Shown: piece by piece, positions 7,481 to 15,342 of the stretch | Layout: the number at the start of each line of letters is the position of its first letter | Position numbering within the stretch: the first letter of the stretch is position 1 | Assembly: GCA_001303705.1 (NCBI GenBank) | Contig: LJUI01000019.1 | Span: 1 to 25,143, forward strand | DNA: 25,143 nucleotides | Source of the DNA: a candidate division TA06 bacterium SM23_40 | Lineage (GTDB): Bacteria > LJUI01 > SM1-40 | Direction of reading: 5' to 3' | Notes under the pieces: generated by a model | What the model was told of the DNA's origin: nothing | What the model saw: only the letters and a program-made list of their open reading frames with translations | Databases searched by the model: none | Translations under genes and position numbers: made by a program

Positions 7481-7732
7481 TCTGCCTTCTAGATTCTGTG
7501 TGCCGTGGGGATCCTCTCTGCCACGTGGATTCTATCTGCCGCGGGGATCCTGTCTGCCGTAGGGTCTCTGTCTGCCCCTCGGATCCTGTCTGAGGTAAGA
7601 ATCTTGTCTGCCGTGGGGTCTCTATCTGCCCCGCGGCTCCTGTCCGCCGCGGGGTCTCTGTCTGACCCGGAAGTCCTGTCTGACCCGGAAGTCCTGTCTG
7701 CCATAGGGAATCTGTCTATCACAGTGATCCTG
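7481..7732. repeat. 18-bp tandem array, 14 units in perfect register (array A)
   Basis: Fourteen consecutive 18-nt units run from 7481 to 7732 with no insertion or deletion. The consensus is TCTGCCGTGGGGATCCTG. Units 11 and 12 (7661-7696) are identical; the others differ at several positions. The first half (TCTGCC) and the end (CCTG) are most conserved. On the minus strand it lies immediately before the DUF72 ribosome site. There are no unique spacers, so this is not a CRISPR array. Confidence 0.9.
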
Positions 7733-7782
7733 CGTGGTACGGCGATCAAGCGCCCGCACGCCTCCCCCGGCATATCTCTCAT
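7489..7782 (-). CDS. Possible hexapeptide-repeat small protein encoded across array A
   Basis: A 97-codon frame from ATG 7782 to TAG 7489 translates the 18-bp array into about 13 copies of a hydrophilic hexapeptide near A-D-R-(I/D)-P-(T/A), for example ADRIPAADRIHVAERIP. GAGG sits 7 nt before the ATG, and the stop lies 26 nt before the DUF72 start in the same orientation. The strict 3n register of 14 units fits selection on a reading frame, unlike the 17-bp and 21-23 bp arrays elsewhere in the window. Against it, the opposite strand is also open (ILSAVG-type repeats), no promoter is evident and I know no homologue. It would be a disordered, charged, cytosolic protein of unknown function. Confidence 0.3.
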   Translation of the reverse strand: MRDMPGEACGRLIAVPRRITVIDRFPMADRTSGSDRTSGSDRDPAADRSRGADRDPTADKILTSDRIRGADRDPTADRIPAADRIHVAERIPTAHRI

Positions 7783-7811
7783 TGACGATCCTCGAGTAGT
7801 GCGTGTATGAT
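7782..7811 (+). promoter_or_regulatory. Predicted sigma70 promoter for the MFS gene
   Basis: TTGACG (7782-7787), an 18-nt spacer and TATGAT (7806-7811). The start site would be near 7818, making a leader of about 370 nt that contains the whole 21-23 bp array. No gene lies between this promoter and the MFS start at 8186. Confidence 0.55.
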
Positions 7812-7860
7812 CGATCTAATTCCGACCGCCGAGTTCGACGAAACGGGAGCAGGTGGCCCT

Positions 7861-8099
7861 TTCAACGGGAGCGTGTAGCCCCTCCAACAGGAGCGTATGA
7901 CCCCTTCAACAGAAGCGTGCGGCCCTTTCAACAGAAGCGTGTGGCCCCGTTCAACACGAGCGTGCGGCCCTTCAACGGAAGCGTACGGCCCTTCAACGGA
8001 GGCGTGCGGCCCTTCAACAGGAGCGTGCGGCCCTTCAACAGGAGCCCATCACTCCTTCAACGGGGAGGTGTCACCCGTTCACCAGGACCGCCCACCCTG
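7861..8099. repeat. 21-23 bp tandem array in the MFS leader (array B)
   Basis: Eleven units begin TTCAAC (or TCCAAC/TTCACC) at 7861, 7883, 7905, 7927, 7950, 7971, 7992, 8013, 8034, 8056 and 8078. The core is TTCAACAGGAGCGTGCGG followed by CCC. The four central units (7950-8033) are exactly 21 nt; outer units are 22-23 nt and more diverged. Because length varies by 1-2 nt, no reading frame is kept across the array. Several units carry AGGAG or GGGAG, which resembles a ribosome site, followed one base later by GTG. Confidence 0.9.
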
Positions 8100-8185
8100 A
8101 GAAGAGAGGGACAGGCACTCAGTCTCGCAACGTCGCCCGACCTGCCCTCATCCTGACATGAGAGGACATCAGATCCGAGGGTGCT

Positions 8186-9418
8186 ATGCTCTTCAGGTTC
8201 TCTCTGTACGGATTCCTCAAGAACCAGCGATACTTCGAACCATTCCTCATCCTCGCATTCAGAGCGAAGGGACTGAGCTTCTTCCAGATCGGCATACTCA
8301 TCGCCTTCCGCGAAGTGTGCATCAATCTCTTCGAGGTGCCGAGCGGGGCGGTCGCGGACGTGTGCGGACGGCGGCGATCAATGATCATCTCATTCTCCGC
8401 CTACATCATGTCATTCAGTGTCTTCGCGCTCGCCACGGGCTGGTGGTTGCTCTTCCCCGCCATGCTGCTCTTCGCTCTGGGGGAAGCCTTCCGCACGGGC
8501 ACCCATAAGGCGATGATCTTCGACTGGCTCAGCCAGGAAGGCCGATCCGAAGAGAGAACGAGAGTCTATGGATTCACGCGTTCGTGGTCGAAGATCGGAT
8601 CCGCGGCATCTGTTATCATCGCCGCTGCGCTCGTCTTCATCAGCGGTAACTACCAGTACGTCTTCTGGCTCTCGATCCCCCCCTACCTTCTCAATATCAT
8701 CAACTTCCTCGGGTATCCGCGGAGCCTCGATTGCAGGTCGCCGGAGTCACCATCCGTACCGCGGGTAGCCCGTCTACTCTGGCGTGCTGTACGGGACACG
8801 GCACGGAGACCAGTCCTTCGCGGACTCATCCTTGAGTCGATGCTCTTCGAGGGCACATTCAAGGCGACGAAGGACTACATTCAGCCGATCCTCAAGCAGA
8901 CCGCCCTGGCGCTCCCGCTCCTCCTCGCCCTGTCGGCTGACAGGAGAACGGCGATCCTCGTCGGCATCGTCTTCTTCACACTCCACCTCTTCGAGAGCGC
9001 CGCCTCCCGCCGCTCATACCTCCTTGCGGAACGGACCGGGGGCGAGCTTCAGGCCAACCGGGTCATCTGGATCGTTGCGCTCCTCGCCTACGCGTTCATG
9101 GCAGCCGCACTCTGGCGGGACGCGATCGGCGCTGCATTGCTGATCTATGTCGGTCTGTACGTCTCGCAGAACTTCTGGCGCCCCATACTCATCAGCCGCT
9201 TCAGTTACCACGCCGAAGAGGAATCGATGGCGACGGTTCTGTCGATAGAATCGCAGGCGAAGACGCTGGCGACTATGATCATCGCCCCGACGCTCGGTCT
9301 GGCAGTCGATCACTGGGGATTCTGGCCCGTGGGGCTTATCGGGTGCGCCGCCGCCGTGGCAGGCACCTATGTGAATACGAGGGCGCGTTCCCAGGCCCCG
9401 CAAGGAGGTCACGACTGA
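8186..9418 (+). CDS. MFS-type membrane transporter
   Basis: 410 aa, with many hydrophobic segments consistent with a 12-helix major facilitator. The N-terminal half has the MFS pattern FFQIGILIAFREVCINLFEVPSGAVADVCGRRRSM, where GAVADVCGRRRS is the loop 2-3 signature motif. FALGEAFRTGTHKAMIFDWL matches a sub-group of uncharacterised MFS proteins. The substrate cannot be inferred. GAGGGTG lies just before the ATG. A promoter about 370 nt upstream and an 11-unit tandem array make up its leader. The 3' end faces the FTR gene across a 33-nt convergent gap. Confidence 0.85.
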   Translation: MLFRFSLYGFLKNQRYFEPFLILAFRAKGLSFFQIGILIAFREVCINLFEVPSGAVADVCGRRRSMIISFSAYIMSFSVFALATGWWLLFPAMLLFALGEAFRTGTHKAMIFDWLSQEGRSEERTRVYGFTRSWSKIGSAASVIIAAALVFISGNYQYVFWLSIPPYLLNIINFLGYPRSLDCRSPESPSVPRVARLLWRAVRDTARRPVLRGLILESMLFEGTFKATKDYIQPILKQTALALPLLLALSADRRTAILVGIVFFTLHLFESAASRRSYLLAERTGGELQANRVIWIVALLAYAFMAAALWRDAIGAALLIYVGLYVSQNFWRPILISRFSYHAEEESMATVLSIESQAKTLATMIIAPTLGLAVDHWGFWPVGLIGCAAAVAGTYVNTRARSQAPQGGHD

Positions 9419-9451
9419 GGCCGGGCCGCCTGGGGGACTGAGGTCGCGCCC

Positions 9452-9961
9452 CTAGAGGAACCGCTCGAACCGCTCCTTCTTCGCCTTGCATACTGGACAG
9501 ATCTCGGGGGGGCCATCACGCGCGCAGAGGTACCCGCAGACGCGGCATCGCCACACGGGCAGGGAGAGAGATGAGACGGCCACGGACGGCGCGCCCCCTT
9601 CTCGCTTCTGCCGCTCCTCCGCTGACGGTCGCCGCTCCGGTATCGAACCGACAGCTTTCTTCCCTTCGAGGACATCCTGTGAGACATAGAGGGCGCAGTA
9701 GCATGAACCATGCTCGGTCAGGTCCGCATCCCGGTAATCACACGGACATATGATATCGAGATCATCGTCTTTCACCCCGGAAGCCAACCTGCAGGGACAC
9801 GCCCAATACCCGTACCTCTTCTCATTGATGAGCAAGCTCCTGACCAGATCCTTGGCGAACTCCTCATCCGGATTGAGATGATACCCGGAGGCCTCCGCCT
9901 CCTTGTCCAGTCTCCCATAGAGGGCCTGGATCTCTTTCTGCTCGACATCGATTTTCTTCAT
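9452..9961 (-). CDS. ftrB: Ferredoxin:thioredoxin reductase catalytic subunit fused to a rubredoxin-like domain
   Basis: 169 aa. Residues 1-105 are the FTR catalytic chain, with all six cysteines in three C-x-C pairs: C55/C57, C72/C74 and C87/C89. These hold the [4Fe-4S] cluster and the redox disulfide. After a charged linker (106-133) comes a short rubrerythrin-type rubredoxin domain ([22 protein letters not shown]) with C139, C142, C155 and C158 as iron ligands. The enzyme passes electrons from ferredoxin to a thioredoxin- or glutaredoxin-like protein. The rubredoxin tail could let it accept or donate single electrons. No variable (FTRv) subunit gene is nearby, as in methanogen-type enzymes. 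Its ATG overlaps the stop of the CGWC glutaredoxin-like gene (ATGA), so that protein is its probable partner. Confidence 0.9.
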   Translation of the reverse strand: MKKIDVEQKEIQALYGRLDKEAEASGYHLNPDEEFAKDLVRSLLINEKRYGYWACPCRLASGVKDDDLDIICPCDYRDADLTEHGSCYCALYVSQDVLEGKKAVGSIPERRPSAEERQKREGGAPSVAVSSLSLPVWRCRVCGYLCARDGPPEICPVCKAKKERFERFL

Positions 9962-10239
9962 ATGCCGATCGCCTCCCGAATCCGCGCTTCATCGAACCCG
10001 ACAACGCTCTTCTCGTCATTGATCACCAATGTGGGGAACGAGGTCCTGGGGCTCCACCGCCTCATCTCCTTCTCCGCTTCCGTCTTCTCCTTGCCCTTCA
10101 GGAGGTCAACATCGATGTATTCGTACGCCACGCCCAGGTTCTGTAGCAGGCGTTTCGTCTTCCTGCACCATCCACAGGTGCTCAGAGCAAAGAGGAAGAT
10201 GTGCCCTCTGTCCTTACCCTTAACATGCGTCGCCTTCAT
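9958..10239 (-). CDS. Glutaredoxin-like protein with CGWC active site
   Basis: 93 aa with the glutaredoxin/NrdH layout: beta strand HIFLFALS, active site TCGWC (C22 and C25), [18 protein letters not shown], the cis-Pro segment SFPTLVI, and [13 protein letters not shown] at the end. CGWC with a Grx-like body is common in anaerobes that use FTR-type reductases. It probably shuttles electrons from the FTR encoded next to disulfides in target proteins. The ribosome site GGGAGG lies 8 nt before the ATG. It is 3 nt downstream of the nitroreductase gene and overlaps ftrB by 4 nt, so the three are surely co-transcribed. Confidence 0.88.
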   Translation of the reverse strand: MKATHVKGKDRGHIFLFALSTCGWCRKTKRLLQNLGVAYEYIDVDLLKGKEKTEAEKEMRRWSPRTSFPTLVINDEKSVVGFDEARIREAIGI

Positions 10240-10242
10240 GTA

Positions 10243-10803
10243 CTATGCCTCCCTGTGCCTGTTCATGTGAGCAAACTGCTCGATCGGCATGCGCTCCGGC
10301 CTGTTCTTCTCCCACTCGATCTGCTTGTCAGAGAGCACGGGGCTTATCTCCTCCGCATGCTTGCCCACTATGACGAGCGTGATGAGCCTCATCTCCTCTG
10401 GTATCCCGAGAATCTCCTTGGCCTTGGCCTCATCGAATCCGGCGATGGGATGCGCCACAAGCCCCAGCTCAGTGGCCCGGAGGATGATGAACGCTGTAGC
10501 CATACCTGTATCGAACAGATAGTACACTCGGCCTTTCAGGTCGCAGTCCAGATCTCTCCGGGTGTGCACCGCTATGATGAGCGACGCCTGATACGCCCAT
10601 TCATTGCCTTTCGACAGGGCAGTGCGAAGTTGTCTCAGCACCGCCTCCTCATATGCGAAGACAAACCTCCAGGGCTGATTATTGAAGCAGGAGGGCGCCA
10701 GTTGGGCGTTCCCCGCCAGGTCTCGCACGCGCTCCTCGTCGATCTCCACGTACTCCAGGGAGCGGTACGCCCTCCGTTCCCGTATCGCTTGCTGTACGTC
10801 CAT
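10243..10803 (-). CDS. Nitroreductase-family FMN oxidoreductase
   Basis: 186 aa from ATG 10803, a usual size. It begins MDVQQAIRERRAYRSLEYVE, the phosphate-binding RRSxR region, followed by LAPSCFNNQPWRFVF, the FMN-contacting motif, and GLVAHPIAGFDEAKAKEILGIPE with RLITLVIVGK near the end. Such proteins reduce nitro compounds, flavins or other electrophiles with NAD(P)H. The frame extends to GTG 10812, but that GTG lies inside the GGGAGGTG ribosome site; ATG 10803 is spaced correctly (8 nt from GGAGG). It is 21 nt after the DUF1122-like gene and 3 nt before the glutaredoxin-like gene. The physiological substrate is unknown. Confidence 0.88.
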   Translation of the reverse strand: MDVQQAIRERRAYRSLEYVEIDEERVRDLAGNAQLAPSCFNNQPWRFVFAYEEAVLRQLRTALSKGNEWAYQASLIIAVHTRRDLDCDLKGRVYYLFDTGMATAFIILRATELGLVAHPIAGFDEAKAKEILGIPEEMRLITLVIVGKHAEEISPVLSDKQIEWEKNRPERMPIEQFAHMNRHREA

Positions 10804-10824
10804 ACATTTCACCTCCCGTTCCGT

Positions 10825-11511
10825 CTATCCCAAGCTCGCGCCCGTCTTCACCACCCCATCTATCTTCTCCAAAACGGATCTACTCCTCTCTGCCGCTCTC
10901 GCCAGCCATCTCTCATATTCGTCACCCGAATCTCCCGATGCATCCCCTACTTTCTCAAGATATGCTGTCACCTCATCCCGAATACCACGCACGTGGCGCT
11001 CCCGTCTCGTCTCATCGAGCGGCTTCTCTCCCTGAAGCTTCATCCCCCCCTCGCTTCCCCCTTCCGGGAAGTACCAGTCCTTGAACCATGTGAATCCAAG
11101 TTCAAACAGCTTGGAGCCAAGACGAGTTATAGCAGGGGGAACCCCGTACCGCAGGCCGTACAAGGTCTCTCTGTCGGCCTGATACTCGACGTAGATCTTC
11201 CCTCCCGGACCGAGATCCCTCGAAAACAACTCCAACAGCCTGTCCTCAAAGATCGAACCGAAATATTCGATTCTTGTCCCCAGATCTATCTGTGGACGAA
11301 TACCGGAAATCTCTACCCACGGCCGATAGTACGGCTCCCTGCCGTAGTAGACTTTGACGTGCAGAAGCCGATCTTCGTGTGCGGCTTTCTTTCCGTACAC
11401 AACCAGATTGGCCTCTTCACTGAACCTCCCGGCCGTGATCTCTTTTGCATAGAGGGTAGTCCCGTCGACCTCAATCCCCCTATTCAGGTGTTGAACGTCC
11501 TCTCTGAGCAT
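10825..11511 (-). CDS. Conserved protein resembling DUF1122
   Basis: 228 aa, soluble, no signal peptide. The middle contains SRDLGPGGKIYVEYQADRE, LRYGVPPAITRLGSKLFELGFTWFKDWYFPEGGSEGGMKLQGEKPLDE, a strongly patterned block that I recall from the DUF1122 family of archaeal and bacterial proteins of unknown function; I could not check this. The N-terminal half (YGREPYYRPWVEISG) is mixed alpha/beta. The last 60 residues are charged and helical. It sits in the redox island 21 nt before the nitroreductase gene and is probably first in a four-gene unit with nitroreductase, glutaredoxin-like and FTR genes. The start has only a weak ribosome site (GAGCCGAG). Confidence 0.65.
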   Translation of the reverse strand: MLREDVQHLNRGIEVDGTTLYAKEITAGRFSEEANLVVYGKKAAHEDRLLHVKVYYGREPYYRPWVEISGIRPQIDLGTRIEYFGSIFEDRLLELFSRDLGPGGKIYVEYQADRETLYGLRYGVPPAITRLGSKLFELGFTWFKDWYFPEGGSEGGMKLQGEKPLDETRRERHVRGIRDEVTAYLEKVGDASGDSGDEYERWLARAAERSRSVLEKIDGVVKTGASLG

Positions 11512-11880
11512 CGCTCGGCTCTAATGCTGGCAGGTCCTGGTAGTTCTCTCGGCCACTGACCATTTCCAAATCTCGGCCTCGACATCTGTCACGAACGAGA
11601 CTTCTGGTGTCGTCTCCTACCACTGCACCGACCACCACTGCACCGACAACGGACTACGGCAGACTGCCCGGCACCTGACCCCTGAGAGCCCACACTGCAG
11701 CCTGGGCACAGTGCATCTCCCCGGACTGCCGACACTCCTCTGCATCCCGGTGCTTCATTTCCATCAGTAAGCTCGCATCTACCGTTCTTCGCATATACGA
11801 CATCGGCAGCCAGCCCCGCACATCGCTCTCAGATCTCCTGGCTCGTAGGACCCAAAGCCGGGATGGTCAGACACAATGGA
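11512..11880 (-). other. 369-nt gap between hrb and the DUF1122-like gene; short 15-bp repeat
   Basis: No gene is convincing here. CACTGCACCGACCAC (11621-11635) is repeated with one change at 11636-11650, and loosely similar C/G-rich stretches continue to about 11750. I found no clear promoter or terminator, so whether the DUF1122-like gene is transcribed with hrb is open. Confidence 0.4.
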
Positions 11881-12609
11881 CTAGCTCTGGGGCGAGAACT
11901 GATCTTTGGATGCTCCGCAGACGGGACAGACCCAGTCGTCCGGGACTTCTTCGAATGGAGTCCCCGGGGAGACGCCGTTCTCCGGATCCCCTTCCCCTGG
12001 GTCGTACACATAACCGCATACGTCGCACTCATACTTCACCATTGTCCCTGGCCTCCTTTCGGGAGCTGACGTTTGCACAGCAGACGTCGGCGCGGGTGTC
12101 CTGTATGTCGGGGCGTTCTTCGCAGTCTTCCCCTTCTTTGTCTCATGATAGTACGCGTATGTGAGCGGTCTGCCTTTCTTCAAGATTTCCCCGCTGACTA
12201 CTTCTCCCACGAATATCGTGTGGGTTCCTACGTCAGTCTGGTCGATGACACGTGCATCCATCACTGACAGCACGTTCTCGGTTACGAGAGGACACCCGGT
12301 CTCACCTGTCTGGTACACAGTCTGGGATAACTTATCCACATCCCTCCCCGACTTGAATCCAAACAGCCCTACGAACTTCATCGGCGTGGACTCTTCGAGA
12401 ATGGAGACCCCGAATACGCCACTCCGGGAGATATATTCATGTGTGAGGTTATCTTTGCTGATGCTGACAGCAATCCGCGGCGGCTCGGCGGTTACCTGGA
12501 TGACCGTGTTGGCTATCTGACCGTTGAGTTTGTCGTCGAGGCGAGAGGTGACAACATAGAGCCCATAACTCAAGTCGCACAGGCATTCGATGATCCCTTC
12601 ATCATTCAT
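11881..12609 (-). CDS. hrb: High-molecular-weight rubredoxin (flavin reductase domain fused to rubredoxin)
   Basis: About 242 aa. Residues 1-160 are a flavin-reductase-like FMN domain ([46 protein letters not shown]). A Pro/Thr/Ser-rich linker follows (165-190), then a rubredoxin ([17 protein letters not shown] and [15 protein letters not shown]) with four Cys iron ligands. In Moorella thermoacetica the homologue Hrb carries electrons from NADH to the FprA flavoprotein. Here fprA lies directly upstream and overlaps by 8 nt, so the same electron path is likely. ATG 12609 has AGGAG at 10 nt; GTG 12615 is an alternative that adds two residues. This is one of three rubredoxin domains in the island. 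Confidence 0.92.
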   Translation of the reverse strand: MNDEGIIECLCDLSYGLYVVTSRLDDKLNGQIANTVIQVTAEPPRIAVSISKDNLTHEYISRSGVFGVSILEESTPMKFVGLFGFKSGRDVDKLSQTVYQTGETGCPLVTENVLSVMDARVIDQTDVGTHTIFVGEVVSGEILKKGRPLTYAYYHETKKGKTAKNAPTYRTPAPTSAVQTSAPERRPGTMVKYECDVCGYVYDPGEGDPENGVSPGTPFEEVPDDWVCPVCGASKDQFSPQS

Positions 12610-13813
12610 GGGCACAGATCTCCTCTAGCCGCTCAGCGACGAGCTTCCCCAGGGAACGGCATCGGGCCAGTGTCTCATCATCCGGCACGTACTTGATTTT
12701 GATGTCCTCACCGATCGGCTCGATCTTCATCTGGTTGAGTGCGTCCCTCACCTGCGCCACACCGTCACCGCTCCAGCCGTACGAACCGAACGCAGCCCCG
12801 ATCAGGTTCCGCGGCCTCAGGCCCTTGAGGTATGTAAGCACATCGGCCACCGTGGGGAAGATGTTGTTGTTGAGCGTTGGAGTGCCCACGATCAGGGCGC
12901 CGGCATCGAGTATCTCAGTCGCTACCTGGCTCCGATGGGTGGATGCGAGCGGCATCAGCCTGGCGCTCGCCCCACTCTCCACAAGTCCCTCCCCGATCGC
13001 CCGTGCCATCGCTGCTGTGCTCTGCCACATCGTGTCGTAGACGACCAGAGCCTTCAGCGTCGGCTTCTGAACACACCATCTCGCGTACCAGTCAACGATC
13101 CTCTGCACGTCCTTCCGCCAGATCGGCCCATGATCTGGCCCAATCGTCTCAATTGTCAAGCCGAGGCTATCTACCCTAGCAAGCAGTTTGGCGACAAGGG
13201 GGGAATAAGGCAGCAGGATGTTGGCGTAGTACTTCGCCGCTTCGTACTCTAGTACTCCGTCGTCGATCTCGTCCGCGAACCGCTCGCCCGATGCGAGGTG
13301 CATGCCAAAGGCATCCTGCGAAAAGAGGAGCTGATCTTCCCCCAGGTAGGTGAACATGCTGTCCGGCCAGTGGAGCATCCTGGTCTCGATGAATCTCAGC
13401 TCCACATTCCCGAGGCTGAGGCTCTCGCCATCCTTTACCGGGACGATCTCCCGATCCAGATGAAAATGCTCCAGAAGCGCCTTCGCGCCCATGACCGAGG
13501 CGAATACCTTCTCAGGCCTGACGATGTCCCATATATCGGCCAGGCATCCCGAGTGATCCATCTCAGAGTGGTTTGAGACGATGTACCTGATGTCGCGAGG
13601 ATCTATCACGGACGCGATGCGGGAGAGCAACTCATTCTTGAACGGTGCCTTGACCGTATCGATAAGCGTGACGGCATCTGCCATAACGAGGTAGGCATTG
13701 TAGCTCGATCCCCGGTCTGTGGAGTAGCCGTGGAAGTCGCGCACGGCCCAGTCGACCGCACCTACCCAGTACACATGTTCGCTCACGCGGACGGCCTTGA
13801 ACTGCTCGTTCAT
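12602..13813 (-). CDS. fprA: A-type flavoprotein (flavodiiron protein), O2/NO reductase
   Basis: 403 aa, complete. The metallo-beta-lactamase-like domain (1-250) carries the full diiron ligand set: H82-x-E84-x-D86 with H87 (NHSEMDHSG), H148 (MLHWPDSMF), D167 (FSQDAFG) and H228 (GPDHGP). The flavodoxin domain (253-400) has the FMN loop [14 protein letters not shown] and the later SYGWSGDG loop. FprA proteins reduce O2 to water or NO to N2O in the cytoplasm, using a rubredoxin donor. The hrb gene overlaps its end. The ATG has GGAGG 8 nt upstream, 21 nt after the ferritin-like gene. Confidence 0.95.
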   Translation of the reverse strand: MNEQFKAVRVSEHVYWVGAVDWAVRDFHGYSTDRGSSYNAYLVMADAVTLIDTVKAPFKNELLSRIASVIDPRDIRYIVSNHSEMDHSGCLADIWDIVRPEKVFASVMGAKALLEHFHLDREIVPVKDGESLSLGNVELRFIETRMLHWPDSMFTYLGEDQLLFSQDAFGMHLASGERFADEIDDGVLEYEAAKYYANILLPYSPLVAKLLARVDSLGLTIETIGPDHGPIWRKDVQRIVDWYARWCVQKPTLKALVVYDTMWQSTAAMARAIGEGLVESGASARLMPLASTHRSQVATEILDAGALIVGTPTLNNNIFPTVADVLTYLKGLRPRNLIGAAFGSYGWSGDGVAQVRDALNQMKIEPIGEDIKIKYVPDDETLARCRSLGKLVAERLEEICAHE

Positions 13814-13834
13814 GCCACGAACCTCCGCCGACAG

Positions 13835-14329
13835 CTAGTGTTTCGGAGACGATAGGTGCATGCTCAGGATTCCGATATGGCGCATCTCTTCCCTGATGAT
13901 CTCTTCGACCCACTCTCCTCCCAGTCTCTGGGGAACGACCTCCCTCATCCCCTGATAGAAGATGACAGAGTCCTTCTCGAGCTCGATGGCGATCCTCAGA
14001 ACATCATCCATCGCCTCTTTCCCGGACAGGAGGTCAGTCGGATCGGCGTCCACATCGAAGATTCGCTTGTCCGCGATCGCCCGAAGGTACAGGGGAACCT
14101 GACCTTCCGGATCCCATATGGTAGAAGCACGCTCATCCTCTGATAGTTGCGCCCTCATCGAAGCGAAGATCTTCTCATGCTGGTCCTCCATCGCTGCGAG
14201 GTCGAGCAATATCTTACGTCCCCCTGCATCGCCTGCACCCTCCGCCGCGCGGCGATAGAACTTCGCTCCGTTCCGTTCGATCTGTTCCGCCATCTCGAAG
14301 ATCTCGTCAGCATTGAAATCAACACTCAT
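13835..14329 (-). CDS. Ferritin-like (rubrerythrin-type) diiron four-helix protein without rubredoxin domain
   Basis: 164 aa, all helical. Diiron ligands appear in the expected spacing: E18 (EQIERNGAKFYRRAA), E48 with H51 (MEDQHEKIF), E118 (IELEKDSVIFYQGM) and E148 with H151 (REEMRHIGIL). The family covers rubrerythrin-like peroxidases and related diiron proteins; lack of a rubredoxin tail means an outside electron donor is needed. It sits between the HMA gene and fprA (21-nt gap) in the stress island. GGGAG precedes the ATG. Peroxide reduction is more likely than iron storage, but this is inference from the family. Confidence 0.8.
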   Translation of the reverse strand: MSVDFNADEIFEMAEQIERNGAKFYRRAAEGAGDAGGRKILLDLAAMEDQHEKIFASMRAQLSEDERASTIWDPEGQVPLYLRAIADKRIFDVDADPTDLLSGKEAMDDVLRIAIELEKDSVIFYQGMREVVPQRLGGEWVEEIIREEMRHIGILSMHLSSPKH

Positions 14330-14460
14330 GGTCTCTCTCCCTGTGTTATCTACAGCCAGATAGGGTGGGAATATGCCATGTTCACCGGACCATAACTCCC
14401 GACTCCCTCGTGCTCAGAATCGCCATGATCGATCCCTGGCTCCATCAGAATCGACCGAGG

Positions 14461-14658
14461 CTAGCCGATCTCATATCCTGCCCCTACTATGCGCTCCCTG
14501 ATTGTCTCCATTTGCACGGGCTTCAGTTCCTCGAACGTTGCCTCTCCTCTGGCCAGATCGACGTTCACGTTCTCGATACCCTCGACCTCGCTGAGAGCTT
14601 TCTTCACAGCCATGACGCAATGCTCGCACGTCATCCCCTTCACCTTGATGGTCCTCAT
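14461..14658 (-). CDS. Heavy-metal-associated (CopZ-like) domain protein
   Basis: 65 aa, a single HMA domain: MRTIKVKGMTCEHCVMAVKK with the metal-binding GMTCxxC motif (C11 and C14), then VEGIENVNVDLARGEATFEE and the C-terminal helix. It binds soft metals such as Cu(I) through the two cysteines and acts as a cytosolic chaperone in known cases. ATG 14658 is chosen because AAAGGAGACGGGG precedes it and the protein then starts exactly at the domain; the frame extends 69 nt further upstream without homology. No copper ATPase is present in the window, so its partner is unknown. Confidence 0.9.
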   Translation of the reverse strand: MRTIKVKGMTCEHCVMAVKKALSEVEGIENVNVDLARGEATFEELKPVQMETIRERIVGAGYEIG

Positions 14659-14740
14659 CGCCCCGTCTCCTTTCCTGTTACACGATATATGTGAAGTGTA
14701 CCCTGTCCTGCTCCCCCGCAGACCCATCTCTGCCGATCAG

Positions 14741-14983
14741 CTATGCGTCATTTCCTATGAGCCTGCGCTTCCAGAAGACCATGATACTGTCTTTGCCGAA
14801 GGCCATCTGGACCAGCTCCCACCCCACCCTTCCGCGGTCGTTCAGCAGATCACCGAGCACTTGCAGTTCATCGCCGGGCACTTGATCTGCGGAGCATTCG
14901 CCGGTCTCGGAACAGAAGTAGACCACTTTGCGGAATGTCTCCGCTGGATGTACGGTGATCTCGTACTCAAATCGTTCCACCAT
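14741..14983 (-). CDS. DUF4177-like small protein
   Basis: 80 aa. MVERFEYEITVHPAET opens a beta strand, and LLNDRGRVGWELVQMAFGKDSIMVFWKR is the characteristic (L/I)N..G.xGWELV...x..FWKR end of DUF4177-type proteins. Two cysteines (C24 and C30, in YFCSETGECSADQ) lie in the insert between the halves. Function is unknown. It is the first gene after a predicted internal promoter (15025-15052) and has GGGAG just before the ATG. It could be a minor member of the stress regulon. Confidence 0.75.
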   Translation of the reverse strand: MVERFEYEITVHPAETFRKVVYFCSETGECSADQVPGDELQVLGDLLNDRGRVGWELVQMAFGKDSIMVFWKRRLIGNDA

Positions 14984-15342
14984 GATCTCCCTTCTGTCGT
15001 TTGATATCAGCAGATGCTGCCAACTCTATACGCTCCCTCAGTCCTCTGTCAATATCGATCGAGCATATCCCGATTCCCCGCCCTGGCGGGCCCCGCCGCG
15101 TCTATCTCCGCGGCCTCGTGACTCCCTTCCGGAACACGCCCGCACCCCCCTGCCGGCACACATCGCCACTCCCCTGATATCTGCCGGCTGTTACCTGATC
15201 TCCGCGCGGGAGCGCGGGAGCGAAGACTGCCGCCGCACCGCCCTATCCCCGGGCGATGCCAGGATCGAGCGAGACGGCGGCCATGATACGGAAGCAGACT
15301 GCGCCCCCTGCGCAGCGCGCTCAGAACGTGTCGCTGGTCACC
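14984..15342 (-). other. 359-nt gap between ferritin and DUF4177 genes
   Basis: It holds the internal promoter at 15025-15052. The remainder (15053-15342) is very GC-rich, with loosely repeated CTGATATCTGCCGGC and CTGATCTCCGCGCGG at about 15175-15210. I see no gene and no clean terminator, although the ferritin transcript probably ends here. Confidence 0.4.
15025..15052 (-). promoter_or_regulatory. Internal sigma70-type promoter for DUF4177 and downstream genes
   Basis: On the minus strand TTGACA (15047-15052), a 16-nt spacer and TATAGA (15025-15030). The start site would be about 35 nt before the DUF4177 ATG. No copy of the perR dyad is visible here. Confidence 0.6.

Noticed and set aside
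7481-8099. CRISPR array
   Set aside because: The repeats are directly adjacent with no unique spacers, units are 18 or 21-23 nt and diverged, and no cas gene is present.
10201-11559. A 452-codon open frame on the plus strand
   Set aside because: It lies antisense to the nitroreductase and DUF1122-like genes, which have clear family motifs; its own translation resembles nothing.
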